Shown here piece by piece: positions 24,217-33,229 of a stretch of 64,000 nucleotides of DNA. The DNA is taken from contig JAEYNP010000007.1 in NCBI GenBank assembly GCA_023412495.1, positions 1-64,000 on the forward strand, written 5' to 3'. A program made the translations under genes and the position numbers. Position 1 is the first letter of the stretch, and each line of letters starts with the position of its first letter. A model generated the notes under the pieces. That model was not told the DNA's origin, did no database searches, and saw only the letters and a list, made by a program, of their open reading frames with translations. Source of the DNA: Pseudomonadota bacterium. GTDB taxonomy: Bacteria; Desulfobacterota; Desulfobulbia; Desulfobulbales; Desulfocapsaceae.

Positions 24217-25622
24217 GAGTTGTTCCTCATATTTGAGAGAGCATCCATCTGCTGGGTAAGAAAGCTGCTCTGCGCATTGAGACCGCTGATCAAGAGTTCC
24301 ATGGCATTGAATTTAGCCCGCATGGTTTTCTCGATCTTCTCCATCATGGTTTCTTTCTGGGCAATCTGCTCGTCCAACCGATCAACCCTGGTTTCGTAGC
24401 GTTCTCGTTTTTCGGCGTACATACCCCTGGTGGCGGAGGTTATATCGAGCAGGTAGGAGTTGAACTTCTTCATAACGCCATCGACGTTATCTTGACCGGC
24501 AAACAATGAGACCATCCCGTCCGTTCCTTCGGCAAGAGCGGCGTCAAGCTTACCGTTGTTGAGGTTGAGGGTGCCGTCCTTGTTGGTCGAGATTCCGATT
24601 TCACTCAGTATTTGAAAGGGGCCATTGCCCTTGACAGCGTCGGTCAAAATAGACTGAAGACCTCGCTTGATACTGTTGACCGTTGAGTCTCCTCGCAGGT
24701 AATCGCTCAAAATGTCTTCTTCTTTGGAATCTTCATCCGTATCTGCTGTGTCAGTGTCATTCTTTGTCTGATATCCTTCGGAGATCCACTCCATAACCTT
24801 GTTGTAGCTGCTTACAAAGGTGGAGATTTTTTCTTTCAGGGCGCTGGTGTCGTCCACAATGTCCAGTCGCGTTGCCGTGTATACCGGCGGGGGGCCCGGG
24901 TCCGATACCGGGCTTACCGCATTGAGGTTCAGAGTCACTCCGGAGATCACGCCGGTAACGATATTGGAGTTGCTGACAACTTCGATGTTATCTACGGTGA
25001 ACTTGGCTTTCTGGGCAGTTTGTGCCGGGTTCATTGTTAACGGAATGGTTGTGCCGGAAAGATCGATGGCCGTCGAAGCATCTTTGCCGGTCAGGACAAG
25101 GCGGTAGGCCGTAGCTCCGCCGCTGCCGTCATTGATGATACTGGCGCTGACTCCCGACTCGTCTGCCACTGTGTTGATGGCCGAGGCAAGGCCCTGGAGG
25201 GAATTGTTGGTGGCATCGACAGTGATTGCCTTGCCGTTTACCATGAACGTTCCGGTTCCGAAAAGGCTGGTGGTATTGGAAGCATAACCCGTGCTGACAT
25301 CCTTCTGCACTTGGGCGAGTTGGGTTACGGCGATATTGTAACTGCCGGGGACGGCGCTGTTCGAGGTTGCGGTGAAGGCACTGGTTGAGCTGAGGTTTGC
25401 TTTGGTGGTTCGAACCTCGCTGGTGAGGTTCATGGCATCGATAGCCTTCCGCAAATCCTCCAGCCTGGTGTTGAGTTGAGCATACGCCTTGAGACGAGTG
25501 GCCTCGTATTCTTTTTCACTTTCAAGCCGATCAAGGGGGCGGCGCTGCAATGCCATGAGTTTTGTTACTATGTCGTCGGTGGGCAGACCTGTGGCCAGGC
25601 CACCAAAAGTAATTTCTGCCAT
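24213..25622 (-). CDS. fliD: Flagellar filament cap protein FliD
   Basis: 469 residues. N-terminal FliD_N domain with GLATGLPTDDIVTKLMALQR and C-terminal FliD_C domain ending in coiled coil (YETRVDRLDEQIAQKETMM) and FLTQQMDALSNM. The pentameric cap sits at the filament tip and folds incoming flagellin. A DTADTDEDSKEED acidic insertion lies near residue 290. It is the first of a tight fliD-fliS-fliT-like set, 60 bp after flaG. Confidence 0.93.
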   Translation of the reverse strand: MAEITFGGLATGLPTDDIVTKLMALQRRPLDRLESEKEYEATRLKAYAQLNTRLEDLRKAIDAMNLTSEVRTTKANLSSTSAFTATSNSAVPGSYNIAVTQLAQVQKDVSTGYASNTTSLFGTGTFMVNGKAITVDATNNSLQGLASAINTVADESGVSASIINDGSGGATAYRLVLTGKDASTAIDLSGTTIPLTMNPAQTAQKAKFTVDNIEVVSNSNIVTGVISGVTLNLNAVSPVSDPGPPPVYTATRLDIVDDTSALKEKISTFVSSYNKVMEWISEGYQTKNDTDTADTDEDSKEEDILSDYLRGDSTVNSIKRGLQSILTDAVKGNGPFQILSEIGISTNKDGTLNLNNGKLDAALAEGTDGMVSLFAGQDNVDGVMKKFNSYLLDITSATRGMYAEKRERYETRVDRLDEQIAQKETMMEKIEKTMRAKFNAMELLISGLNAQSSFLTQQMDALSNMRNNS

Positions 25623-25682
25623 ACCCGTCTCCTTGGTGGTTTCAAATCACTTAAGGCACAACTTCCTTGACATCAGAACATG

Positions 25683-26036
25683 TTATAATCTGGTGTCGAC
25701 AATATTTCCTCGAAGTTCGGCAAGTGCCGCTTTCATGCCCAGCAGTTCTTCCGCCGGGACCTGGCGGATGACTTCCTGGGTTTCAGTGTCCACGATTTTT
25801 ACAACCAGTTCTTTCGATCGTTCATCGTTTTCAAAACGGACACTGTACAGTCCGTCTTCCGTTAATGCCTTGATCTTACTCAGGAGTTCCTCTGCCTGGA
25901 CGTTCTTGGCGTCGGCACTGCCCTGATTCTTGTCAGGTTCTTCATTTGCATTTTTGCGACCGGCATCAATCTGCTCGGATGCCCGTGGCATTCTCTGCAT
26001 GGTTGTTCCGGTTACATTCATCGTGTCACTGATCAT
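25683..26036 (-). CDS. flaG: FlaG family protein
   Basis: 117 residues with a disordered polar N-terminus and the C-terminal FlaG domain (LYSVRFENDERSKELVVKIV and VIRQVPAEELL). FlaG proteins influence filament length. AGGAG precedes the start. It lies between fliC and fliD, the usual place. Confidence 0.88.
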   Translation of the reverse strand: MISDTMNVTGTTMQRMPRASEQIDAGRKNANEEPDKNQGSADAKNVQAEELLSKIKALTEDGLYSVRFENDERSKELVVKIVDTETQEVIRQVPAEELLGMKAALAELRGNIVDTRL

Positions 26037-26083
26037 GGCTCTCTCCTAGAAATCCCGTTGTCCGTCACCTGAATTGTATAAGG

Positions 26084-26112
26084 CCTGGAGGGCCAAAAAA
26101 CAGCCCTCCAGG
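26084..26112 (-). terminator. Hairpin terminator after fliC
   Basis: A perfect 10-bp stem CCTGGAGGGC/GCCCTCCAGG, with a T6 run in the loop on the minus strand. It lies 14 bp after the fliC stop and separates the abundant flagellin message from flaG-fliD. Confidence 0.55.
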
Positions 26113-26125
26113 GTTAAGAGGTAAA

Positions 26126-27586
26126 TTACTGGAGCAGAGACAAGGCCAACTGCGGGGCCTGGTTGGCCTGGGCCAGAATCGAGACACCAGCCTGCTGCAG
26201 GATGTTCTGTTTGGTCATTGCCGAGGTTTCCTGGGCAATATCCGCATCGAGAATCCGGCTTCGGGCGGCGGAGAGATTTTCTGAAACGTTATTCAGGTTA
26301 GCAATGGTTGATTCGAAGCGGTTTTGAATAGCGCCCAGACCTCCACGAATTTCATCAATTGTTGCAAGAGCAGAGTCGACCCTCAGTATCGAGGATGCTG
26401 CATTAGCACGGGTACTGACATCTACATCGTCTATACCTTTAGTGTCAACTGCAACCGCAGCACTTAAGCCTGCATCGGCAAAGTCCCCTCCGAAAGTAAG
26501 GTTTTCGGCCGATGAAACTGAAATTTTTCCTTTCAGCGCTACGTTATCATCGAAATCACTTACGGCGCTTCCTGTAACACCTTGTGCGACAGATGTCCAT
26601 GTTCCGCCAAATGTCTCATCTACTGTGATATCGGCACCATCAAGAGCTGTCAATGTTAAGTCATTGCCATTCAAAGTTGCTGTGACACCGGTGTCTGCAC
26701 TGTGACTATTAATAGCATCTCTTAATTCTGAAACAGTAATAGCGTCACCAGTAGCCGTGGTAACATCTTCAGCGGTATAAATATCCTCGCCATTGATTTT
26801 CAAGCTATATGTTGCATTAGCCGCCGCATTGGCATCGGAAATACTGCCAGAAAGAGTTACCTTCCCCGAGGTTTCAGCATCAACCTGTAAGCCAGCAACG
26901 CCAGCGCCATTTATAGCTGCGGCAATTGCATATGCAGAAGATCCACCTCGATAAGTGTCTCCTGAAACAGCGTAATCGCCACTTGGGCCAACAGAGACAG
27001 CATTACCAGTACCTACCTTGACAGTCAACGAATCAACTGCGGCAGTTACTCGATTCCCTGTTTCGGAGGCAATAGATCCAATGCTAGACGCTGTGGCACT
27101 TCCGATACCAAAGGAGATAGTTTCACCTGCATTTGCACCTACTTGAAAGGTACCACCAGAAAAAGAACCATCGAGAAGGCGCTGGCCGTTGAAAGTGGTA
27201 GTTGTTGCAATTCGATCCAACTCTGAAATCAGTTGGCTCACTTCATCCTGCAGAGATTTACGATCACTGGCAGTATTAGTATCGTTTGCTGATTGGACCG
27301 CCAGTTCACGCATACGTTGAAGGATATTCGTACTTTCCTGCAACGCACCTTCCGCAGTTTGGGCTAAAGAAATACCGTCATTTGCGTTACGGGAAGCCTG
27401 ATTCAGCCCTCGGATTTGTGCAGTCATCCGATCCGAAATTGCAAGACCGGCAGCATCGTCCTTAGCACTGTTGATTCGAAGACCTGAAGAGAGACGCTCC
27501 ATGGATTTGCTCAGAGCGCCTTGAGATTTACCCAGATTACGTTGGGCGTTAAGGGAAGCGACGTTGGTATTGATTGTAATTGCCAT
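26126..27586 (-). CDS. fliC: Flagellin
   Basis: 486 residues. The D0/D1 N-terminus ([20 protein letters not shown]) and C-terminus (ending [14 protein letters not shown]) are highly conserved; the middle (about 170-400) is a variable, Gly/Ala/Thr-rich D2/D3 region with lower GC than its neighbours. The [11 protein letters not shown] segment matches the region recognised by TLR5 in enteric flagellins. GGAGG at 27595-27599 is the ribosome-binding site. It is the only flagellin gene in the window, transcribed from a sigma28-like promoter and exported with FliS. Confidence 0.96.
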   Translation of the reverse strand: MAITINTNVASLNAQRNLGKSQGALSKSMERLSSGLRINSAKDDAAGLAISDRMTAQIRGLNQASRNANDGISLAQTAEGALQESTNILQRMRELAVQSANDTNTASDRKSLQDEVSQLISELDRIATTTTFNGQRLLDGSFSGGTFQVGANAGETISFGIGSATASSIGSIASETGNRVTAAVDSLTVKVGTGNAVSVGPSGDYAVSGDTYRGGSSAYAIAAAINGAGVAGLQVDAETSGKVTLSGSISDANAAANATYSLKINGEDIYTAEDVTTATGDAITVSELRDAINSHSADTGVTATLNGNDLTLTALDGADITVDETFGGTWTSVAQGVTGSAVSDFDDNVALKGKISVSSAENLTFGGDFADAGLSAAVAVDTKGIDDVDVSTRANAASSILRVDSALATIDEIRGGLGAIQNRFESTIANLNNVSENLSAARSRILDADIAQETSAMTKQNILQQAGVSILAQANQAPQLALSLLQ

Positions 27587-27727
27587 GGATTTATCCTCCG
27601 TGAATTTTAAAGTCGGGCATCCTTGCCCTGTTTGATGAAACGAAGTTCTTGTTTATCAGCTTTTCTGTCGATGACACCTCCTTTTTTGGATTCTGAAGTT
27701 ATTACTTCAGTAATAAGTCCTCTTGTA
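27587..27727 (-). promoter_or_regulatory. Long flagellin 5' leader with CsrA-type GGA motifs
   Basis: About 140 nt of leader. It holds a perfect TTATTAC/GTAATAA hairpin (27699-27716) and GGA motifs at about 27720, 27681 and over the Shine-Dalgarno (27594-27599). Two or more GGA sites, one at the ribosome-binding site, are the hallmark of CsrA-repressed flagellin leaders. csrA and fliW lie directly upstream. Confidence 0.5.
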
Positions 27728-27733
27728 GGTTTC

Positions 27734-27761
27734 TTGTCGGACGTTCCTAGGTAAAGGTTTA
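27734..27761 (-). promoter_or_regulatory. Sigma28-type promoter of fliC
   Basis: On the minus strand TAAA (27761-27758), a 16-bp spacer and TCCGACAA (27741-27734), close to the TAAA-N15-GCCGATAA consensus. FliA is encoded in the same cluster. Confidence 0.55.
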
Positions 27762-27813
27762 GAGGAAAATAATTATTTTTTACTATTATGAGTCTCAAAA
27801 AGAAAAAAATATA

Positions 27814-28242
27814 TCAATCCGATACTTTTGGCAGAGGAGTCTTTGAGGAATAATCGGCCTTTTCCAGGATCACCTGGATGGCCCTGTTGCTCTTGGGTGC
27901 AAAAAGTATCGGAGCGGCAAGATTCAGGGTGATACTCTGATCGGGAGGAACGGAGACGATACTGAGGACGAAATAGTCGTCGTTTTCCTCCATGCCCAGG
28001 CTCTGGCGCTCGGCCGCGTCCGGCATGACGTGGTAGTTGAGGAAAAAATTGGTGGGATCGGTGAGAACGAAGGCCATGTCCGGGTCGTCGACACTCTGAA
28101 TCCAAAACAGTGGTCCACTCTTTTTGTTGGGCATGACGATAAAATGACGCAGGTTGGGCAGGCCGATCAATCCGGCCGGGAAATGCAGGAGATTGGCCGG
28201 ATCGTATTCTACTTCACCGAAGCGGGTGATTATTTTTTCCAT
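27814..28242 (-). CDS. fliW: Flagellar assembly factor FliW
   Basis: 142 residues with FGEVEYDPANLLHFPAGLIG and the FVLTDPTNFF segment typical of FliW. FliW binds either flagellin or CsrA; free flagellin titrates FliW and lets CsrA repress flagellin translation. The start codon overlaps the csrA stop by one base (TAATG), so the two are co-translated. Its target gene fliC is immediately downstream. Confidence 0.95.
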   Translation of the reverse strand: MEKIITRFGEVEYDPANLLHFPAGLIGLPNLRHFIVMPNKKSGPLFWIQSVDDPDMAFVLTDPTNFFLNYHVMPDAAERQSLGMEENDDYFVLSIVSVPPDQSITLNLAAPILFAPKSNRAIQVILEKADYSSKTPLPKVSD

Positions 28243-28478
28243 TACTTTTTTTTCACCGTAAGACTCTCGCTGAGAGTATCGAGATCAACCATATTCCACT
28301 GGGCTGCTTCTCTATTTTCCTTGACAACCCTGTTATACACTTCCTGACGGTATATTTTCTTGTCCCTGGGGGCGTCGATGCCAATCCTGACATTTCCGCC
28401 TTTCATTTCAACGATGGTTATCGTGACATCATCGCCGATGACAATGCCTTCACCGAGTTTTCTGGAAAGAACCAGCAT
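28242..28478 (-). CDS. csrA: Carbon storage regulator CsrA
   Basis: A 78-residue RNA-binding dimer. Leu4, Arg44 and Glu46 ([10 protein letters not shown]) of the RNA-contact surface are present. The C-terminal extension beyond the usual 61 residues is of the type found in FliW-regulated CsrA proteins. It represses translation by covering GGA motifs near ribosome-binding sites. Confidence 0.96.
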   Translation of the reverse strand: MLVLSRKLGEGIVIGDDVTITIVEMKGGNVRIGIDAPRDKKIYRQEVYNRVVKENREAAQWNMVDLDTLSESLTVKKK

Positions 28479-28653
28479 GGCAGACTCCGAACAGCAGGCG
28501 TTTCGCCTGGTTTTTATGAGGACTTTTAATCAGTCGAGAAAAGCAATCAGGATCTGATCCGAAGATGACGAAAAGTTCTCACCAGGCCAGCCAAACGCCT
28601 CGAAAACCCTGGCAGATGCGGATGAGAACCTTCATCCGCAGATAGTAACCAAA

Positions 28654-28716
28654 GTTAAGTACCTTAGAAAGTCTATTCTTGGTTTCGTGAAAGGTACTTA
28701 TTCCCCTAAGGGGTAT
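28654..28716 (+). repeat. GTACC/GGTAC structured repeat, copy C
   Basis: GTACCTT (28659-28665) and AAGGTAC (28691-28697), then TTATT and a CCCC-TAA-GGGG hairpin (28703-28713). It lies between csrA and flgL, here antisense to the flanking genes. The outer arms are closer together (25 bp) than in the other copies. Confidence 0.65.
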
Positions 28717-28742
28717 TAAAAAAGGAATCTCCCCTGTGTGGG

Positions 28743-30413
28743 TCAGAAATAATCAAGAATCGAAATCTTCGAGACCCTGCCCGTGATACTGAGCGCCGAC
28801 TGAAAGGCAGTCTCCTTCTGAATAATGTCGTTGTATACCTGGAGGATATCGGCGTCCTGGTATCGCGACAGAATTTGTTTGAGATCGATACCGGCATCTT
28901 CCTGATGCACCATGGCAGCATCCACCCGCATGGCCCTGGAGCCGAGCGTGCTTCTCTGGGTACGATTCTGGTCGGCGGCAATCTCAAGATTACCTATTTG
29001 AGCCTGGATCGAGCCGCCTGGCCCGTTGATGTCATCGACGTTGCCGGCACGGATCGCCTCTTCCAGTCGGGTAAGGACGGAGAAGAGGTCGACTCGCCCG
29101 GAGGCGCCGTCGAGCGTGTCGGCGGTGAGGCCGACGCTCGAAAGTCCTGTCCCGGCAATGGCGACGTCGGTCGACGACCTGGGCGCGATTGTCACCGTGC
29201 CGTAAACCGTCTGATCTCCGCCGCTGATGCCGCCCGAAGGGGTGGTGGCGGTAACGACGCCGTCGGTGACGGTTTCATTCAACTCGATTTCAGACCCGTT
29301 GGACCGGCCAGTCAGCACCAGGGAACCGCTGGAAATGTCGTAGCTCACTCCGTTGGCAAGTGTTCCGCTGGTTGCTGTGAGGTTGGTCGCGCCGGCGGTA
29401 TTGGCGAGGGCAAAGGCCATGCCGGTCAGGGTGAAGTCGTAGTTGCCTGGGGGTGTGCCAAGGGCTGCGGTGATGGTGGTGCCCCCCGAGGTAATGGCAA
29501 GGCTGTAAGTGTCTTCGCCGTCGACGAAATCGGTCAGGGTAAGGTCACCGAGATCGATGGTAGCGGCACCCGCGGTAGCGATTAGGCCAGTATCTTCGGT
29601 GCCGGTTGGTCCATTGGTGAATAGAGCCGCCACCTTGCCTGCGTAGTTGCTTTGACCCACCGGATCGGTAAGATCGGTGGCCCCGGATATGGTAATCGGC
29701 GGATCGGTACCGCGGGTGATGATGATATCGTTGCCGGGAGTGCCGACGCCTATGCCGCTCGATGTCATGGATTCCCCTTGGTAGGGGTTGGCGTAGCCGT
29801 TTGCCGCAATTGCGTTGGTAATCCCCATGAAGACTTGATTGCCGGTGAGGTTCGACTCAAGGAACTCTCCCGGGGTGATCTCGAGGCGAGTGGGATTGTG
29901 ATCGCCATTATAGAGATAGGGCCAGGTTGTGACGTCCTCAGGGTCATACAGGTTGGGATCATAGGCGGGGTTGGCTGTGAATGGCTTGGTATCTTCCTGA
30001 TATCCGGCAAAGATATATTTCCCGTCGATGACGGCATTGGCCGAATCAAGCAGCTGGTTTCTCAATTCGGCCACTTCGTCGGCGAGAGTGTTGAGGTCAG
30101 CCTTGCTCAGCGATGCGTTGACGGCATTGATGCTGATTTCCTTGGCCCGGACCAGCAGATTTTCGACCGCGGCCAGATGCCCGTCGGTTGCCGCCATCTT
30201 GTCGCCGGCCTGGCCCATTGTTTCCAGGTATCTGGCGTTCTGCTGCATCTGAGATCGGGTGGTCAAAACCGGCCGGATGGCGCCAGGATCGTCGGAGGGT
30301 TTACTCAGCTTGAGTCCGGACGCCCCCTGGTTGCGGAGCACCAGCAGATCGTTGGTGATGCGGTCCAGATTGGTCCGCATGAGTCTATAGGTGGAGTTTT
30401 CCGTTACTTTCAT
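28743..30413 (-). CDS. flgL: Flagellar hook-associated protein 3, FlgL
   Basis: 556 residues. The N-terminal D0 (MKVTENSTYRLMRTNLDRI) and the C-terminal SALSITGRVSKISILDYF are typical. The length is well above the common 300-400 residues because of a large Gly/Thr-rich insertion (about 150-440). It forms the second hook-filament junction zone with FlgK. It is the last gene of the flgM-flgN-flgK-flgL run. Confidence 0.93.
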   Translation of the reverse strand: MKVTENSTYRLMRTNLDRITNDLLVLRNQGASGLKLSKPSDDPGAIRPVLTTRSQMQQNARYLETMGQAGDKMAATDGHLAAVENLLVRAKEISINAVNASLSKADLNTLADEVAELRNQLLDSANAVIDGKYIFAGYQEDTKPFTANPAYDPNLYDPEDVTTWPYLYNGDHNPTRLEITPGEFLESNLTGNQVFMGITNAIAANGYANPYQGESMTSSGIGVGTPGNDIIITRGTDPPITISGATDLTDPVGQSNYAGKVAALFTNGPTGTEDTGLIATAGAATIDLGDLTLTDFVDGEDTYSLAITSGGTTITAALGTPPGNYDFTLTGMAFALANTAGATNLTATSGTLANGVSYDISSGSLVLTGRSNGSEIELNETVTDGVVTATTPSGGISGGDQTVYGTVTIAPRSSTDVAIAGTGLSSVGLTADTLDGASGRVDLFSVLTRLEEAIRAGNVDDINGPGGSIQAQIGNLEIAADQNRTQRSTLGSRAMRVDAAMVHQEDAGIDLKQILSRYQDADILQVYNDIIQKETAFQSALSITGRVSKISILDYF

Positions 30414-30437
30414 AGCACACCTGCCTCAATCCTGACC

Positions 30438-31886
30438 TTATCTTCTGATTTCCAGGATCGTCCCCATCATTTCGTCGACCGTGGTAAGAAATTTGGCCGA
30501 CGACTGGAAACCGCGCTGGTATTGAATGAGAGCGATCATCTCCTCTTCGAGAGAAACGCCCACCAGGCCGTCCCGGAAGTTCTCGAACTGCACCAGGGCG
30601 TCCTGCGCGCCCTTCAGGGAGAGCTGGTTCTGATTGCTCTCGATACCGACCTTGGCCGCAATTTTTCCGTAGAGGGAGGTGAAGGTATCGGTGCCGCCGA
30701 CAAGATATTTATCACCGATGTTCGAGAGGATCAGGGCATTGGAGTTGTCTCCCGGTGCGACTGTTCCCGGCGGTGGGCCGGGGTTGGGCGCTGCTCCGGC
30801 AGCGACCTTAACGGGATCGGTGATGGCGACACGCATGTTTCTCGCGGCATCGGTATACTCGGTGGCGGTGGGCGGAGGCGCCGGCGGGGAGGCCACATAA
30901 TTCGGCGGCATACTGAAGAAGAGGTTGCCGGTGCTCGAATCGAGAGCTCCGCCCGCCTGATGCTGCAGATTGACTTGGACGCTCAGCTCGTAGGCCAGCT
31001 TGTCCAGATCGCCGTTCAGCTCTGGGATGAAATTGTCTCTGATGTCGAGCAAGCCGTGGAATTCCCCACCAAAGGTGGTCACATTGAGATTCCTGGTCAC
31101 CCCGCCTGCATTCAGCTGAAGTGTCATGTCCGCCCCGGTGGTGTCGGCGGTAATGCTCATCGCCATGTTGCCTTGAACGAGCGGCAGCCCTCCGGGAAGC
31201 ATTACAGCCATCATGCCGCTCGGGTCTTCATAGAATCTGGCACCCAGGGTCTGGGCAAGGTCCTTGGCCACCATATCGCGCTGGTCCCTGGCGCTGTTGG
31301 CCATCTGGCCGCGGATTTCGATCTGGTAGATGCGGTCGTTCAGGTTCGCTATCTCGGCCAACTGTCCGTTGACGGTGTCGAGCTTGGAAATGATGGTGTT
31401 GTTGATGTTTTCCTTGACGGCGTTGAGGTCGTTGACGGCGTTGTTGAAGCTGGTCGACAGCACCTCACCCTGCAGGATGACGTTGTTTCTCTGGACGAGG
31501 TCACTGGGGTCGGCGCTGAGTTCCTGGAGGGAGTCAAAGAAGCTGTCGATATTGGTGGAGATATTGTCTTCGGTAATGGTAAAGATCCGTTCAAGCTCGG
31601 AAAGGGGACGGGTCATGGCGTCCTGCAGGCCGAAATCGACAGCCTTTTGTTTGATCTGCCGATCGATGAAGACGTCGTGATCGCGGCTGACATCGCTGAC
31701 CTTGACGCCCTGGCCGATGAAGAAGTCGCCGAAATTGACCGCCGGATAGGTCTCGAAGACCGCCTTCTGCCGGGAATAGCCATCGGTGTTGACGTTTGAG
31801 ATGTTGTTGCCGACGATCTCGATGGCCTTCTGATTGACCTCGAGCGACGTCCTGGCTGCGTTGAGTGCGTTGAACATGCCGGCCAT
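30438..31886 (-). CDS. flgK: Flagellar hook-associated protein 1, FlgK
   Basis: 482 residues. N-terminal flagellar rod/hook motif SLEVNQKAIEIVGNNISNVN and C-terminal LIQYQRGFQSSAKFLTTVDE. It forms the junction between hook and filament. It is one base from flgN, its export chaperone. Confidence 0.95.
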   Translation of the reverse strand: MAGMFNALNAARTSLEVNQKAIEIVGNNISNVNTDGYSRQKAVFETYPAVNFGDFFIGQGVKVSDVSRDHDVFIDRQIKQKAVDFGLQDAMTRPLSELERIFTITEDNISTNIDSFFDSLQELSADPSDLVQRNNVILQGEVLSTSFNNAVNDLNAVKENINNTIISKLDTVNGQLAEIANLNDRIYQIEIRGQMANSARDQRDMVAKDLAQTLGARFYEDPSGMMAVMLPGGLPLVQGNMAMSITADTTGADMTLQLNAGGVTRNLNVTTFGGEFHGLLDIRDNFIPELNGDLDKLAYELSVQVNLQHQAGGALDSSTGNLFFSMPPNYVASPPAPPPTATEYTDAARNMRVAITDPVKVAAGAAPNPGPPPGTVAPGDNSNALILSNIGDKYLVGGTDTFTSLYGKIAAKVGIESNQNQLSLKGAQDALVQFENFRDGLVGVSLEEEMIALIQYQRGFQSSAKFLTTVDEMMGTILEIRR

Positions 31887-31887
31887 A

Positions 31888-32241
31888 TCAAACCCTTCCT
31901 GAAAGAAGTCGTCCGTTTACCCTGGCAGAAACCGTGTTGCCGTAGGCCGAATAGGTGGAGGTGACGGTTTTTTGCCCGAAGAATTCCATGGTCTCCCGGA
32001 TCCAGTCGAGAGTCGATTTGAAGAGGAAGGCGTTGCGGCGGTTTTCCGCGCGGATCTGGGCGGCGATGCCCCGGTCCTCCGGGTCGATCACCTTGACATG
32101 GGCCAGCACCTGGACAATCTCTTCCTTGGCCTGCATCGCCTCGATCATTCCTTTCATATCAAGTGCCTTGGCGCACTCTCTCTCCTGGAGGATGAGGTCG
32201 CGCAGCCGGGTGAGATAGTCGCGGGTGGTCCTGGTTTCCAT
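31888..32241 (-). CDS. flgN: FlgN export chaperone
   Basis: 117 residues, helical, with a C-terminal end (YGNTVSARVNGRLLSGRV) like FlgN proteins that bind FlgK and FlgL. Its position directly before flgK supports this. Confidence 0.82.
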   Translation of the reverse strand: METRTTRDYLTRLRDLILQERECAKALDMKGMIEAMQAKEEIVQVLAHVKVIDPEDRGIAAQIRAENRRNAFLFKSTLDWIRETMEFFGQKTVTSTYSAYGNTVSARVNGRLLSGRV

Positions 32242-32247
32242 GTCCTT

Positions 32248-32535
32248 TTACCTGTTCTCGACCAAAAATTGGAGCAGCGAGGCGGAGACTTTCTGCAGAT
32301 CGGGCTGGTAGGAGCCCTCCTTGATCTGGGCTTTCAACTCCTGCACCCGGGCGGCCCGCTCGGCTTCGCTTCCGGCCGCGGCGCCTTTGGCGTTTTTCAC
32401 GTCCTGCAGTATCGATGAGAACTGCACCTTGTCTTCTCCGGCTCCTTCCGTTTTTTTGTCGGCCTGGACCTTCTGCGGCTTTTTCAAGCTGCCGATCTGT
32501 CCGGGTCCGCCGACCCCGAAAAATTCCACACTCAT
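32248..32535 (-). CDS. flgM: Anti-sigma28 factor FlgM
   Basis: 95 residues, disordered N-terminal half and C-terminal sigma28-binding helices (VQELKAQIKEGSYQPDLQKV, then LLQFLVENR). It holds FliA inactive until it is exported after hook completion. Confidence 0.93.
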   Translation of the reverse strand: MSVEFFGVGGPGQIGSLKKPQKVQADKKTEGAGEDKVQFSSILQDVKNAKGAAAGSEAERAARVQELKAQIKEGSYQPDLQKVSASLLQFLVENR

Positions 32536-32550
32536 GGCATTACCTCAAAG

Positions 32551-33126
32551 TTATGATGCTTGGCTGCCCGTTCCGGCCCAATCATCCAGTTTTTTCATGA
32601 CGGCATCGTAGGTGTCGTAGGAGATATCGGGAAGCCAACCGCCGAAGGCATCGAAGGCCTCCCGAAATCCTTTCTCCACCCCAGCCCTGATTGCCTCGAT
32701 TCTGGCCGGATCGCCGCCGGCGATGCCTACCGCCAGATCGAAGATGCGCTGCGATGTTTTTTCTACCCCGAAATAGCCGTCTTCGGCAACGAGATCCTGC
32801 GCCTCCGCGGGGGTCAGCGTGCTGAGGTCGATCTCGCCGCTATCGGTGGCGATTTTATAGTCGATACCCTGTTCCTTGAACAGATTGAGCACCAGGCCTC
32901 GCAGGAGATCATATCCGTCATTTTTAGGGCCGCCCTGCAGCGTCATGGAAGTGTCGTAGGTGATGAGAGACTCCGAGCTGTAGGAAAGTGATATTTTGTC
33001 GGTGCTCAGGCTGAAGGATTCTGTCTGCTTCAGTTGGCCGCTCTGTCGATATGTCGAGATGCTTCCGGCAGGCCAGCCGGTCCGTGTTCTTCCAGGAAGA
33101 TTAGAACTAATAGAGTTTTCGATCAT
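32551..33126 (-). CDS. DUF5610-like flagellar-cluster protein
   Basis: 191 residues. The C-terminal half (DGYFGVEKTSQRIFDLAVG and SYDTYDAVMKKLDDWA) resembles, from memory, the DUF5610 family found beside flagellar genes. The N-terminus is Ser/Thr-rich. It is 15 bp before flgM and probably the first gene of the unit driven by a sigma28-like promoter at 33202-33229, which suggests a late flagellar role. No function is known to me. Confidence 0.55.
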   Translation of the reverse strand: MIENSISSNLPGRTRTGWPAGSISTYRQSGQLKQTESFSLSTDKISLSYSSESLITYDTSMTLQGGPKNDGYDLLRGLVLNLFKEQGIDYKIATDSGEIDLSTLTPAEAQDLVAEDGYFGVEKTSQRIFDLAVGIAGGDPARIEAIRAGVEKGFREAFDAFGGWLPDISYDTYDAVMKKLDDWAGTGSQAS

Positions 33127-33201
33127 TTTCTGCCTCCTTGCTGGTTTTCGGCCTGCATCCGTGCACGCCTGTTTAACCGATCGATACTTCTGTCAAGAAT
33201 A

Positions 33202-33229
33202 ATATCGGCGTACGGGAGGCAAAACTTTA
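33202..33229 (-). promoter_or_regulatory. Sigma28-type promoter for the flgM-flgN-flgK-flgL unit
   Basis: On the minus strand TAAA (33229-33226), 16 bp, GCCGATAT (33209-33202). It has the same 16-bp spacing as the fliC promoter candidate. The TAAA box coincides with the left end of structured repeat copy D. Confidence 0.55.

Noticed and set aside
27607..27798. 63-codon frame in the fliC leader
   Set aside because: Overlaps the sigma28-like promoter and the regulatory leader; no similarity recognised.
29652..31799. 715-codon plus-strand open frame over flgL and flgK
   Set aside because: Antisense to two clear flagellar genes, no domain, no ribosome-binding site.
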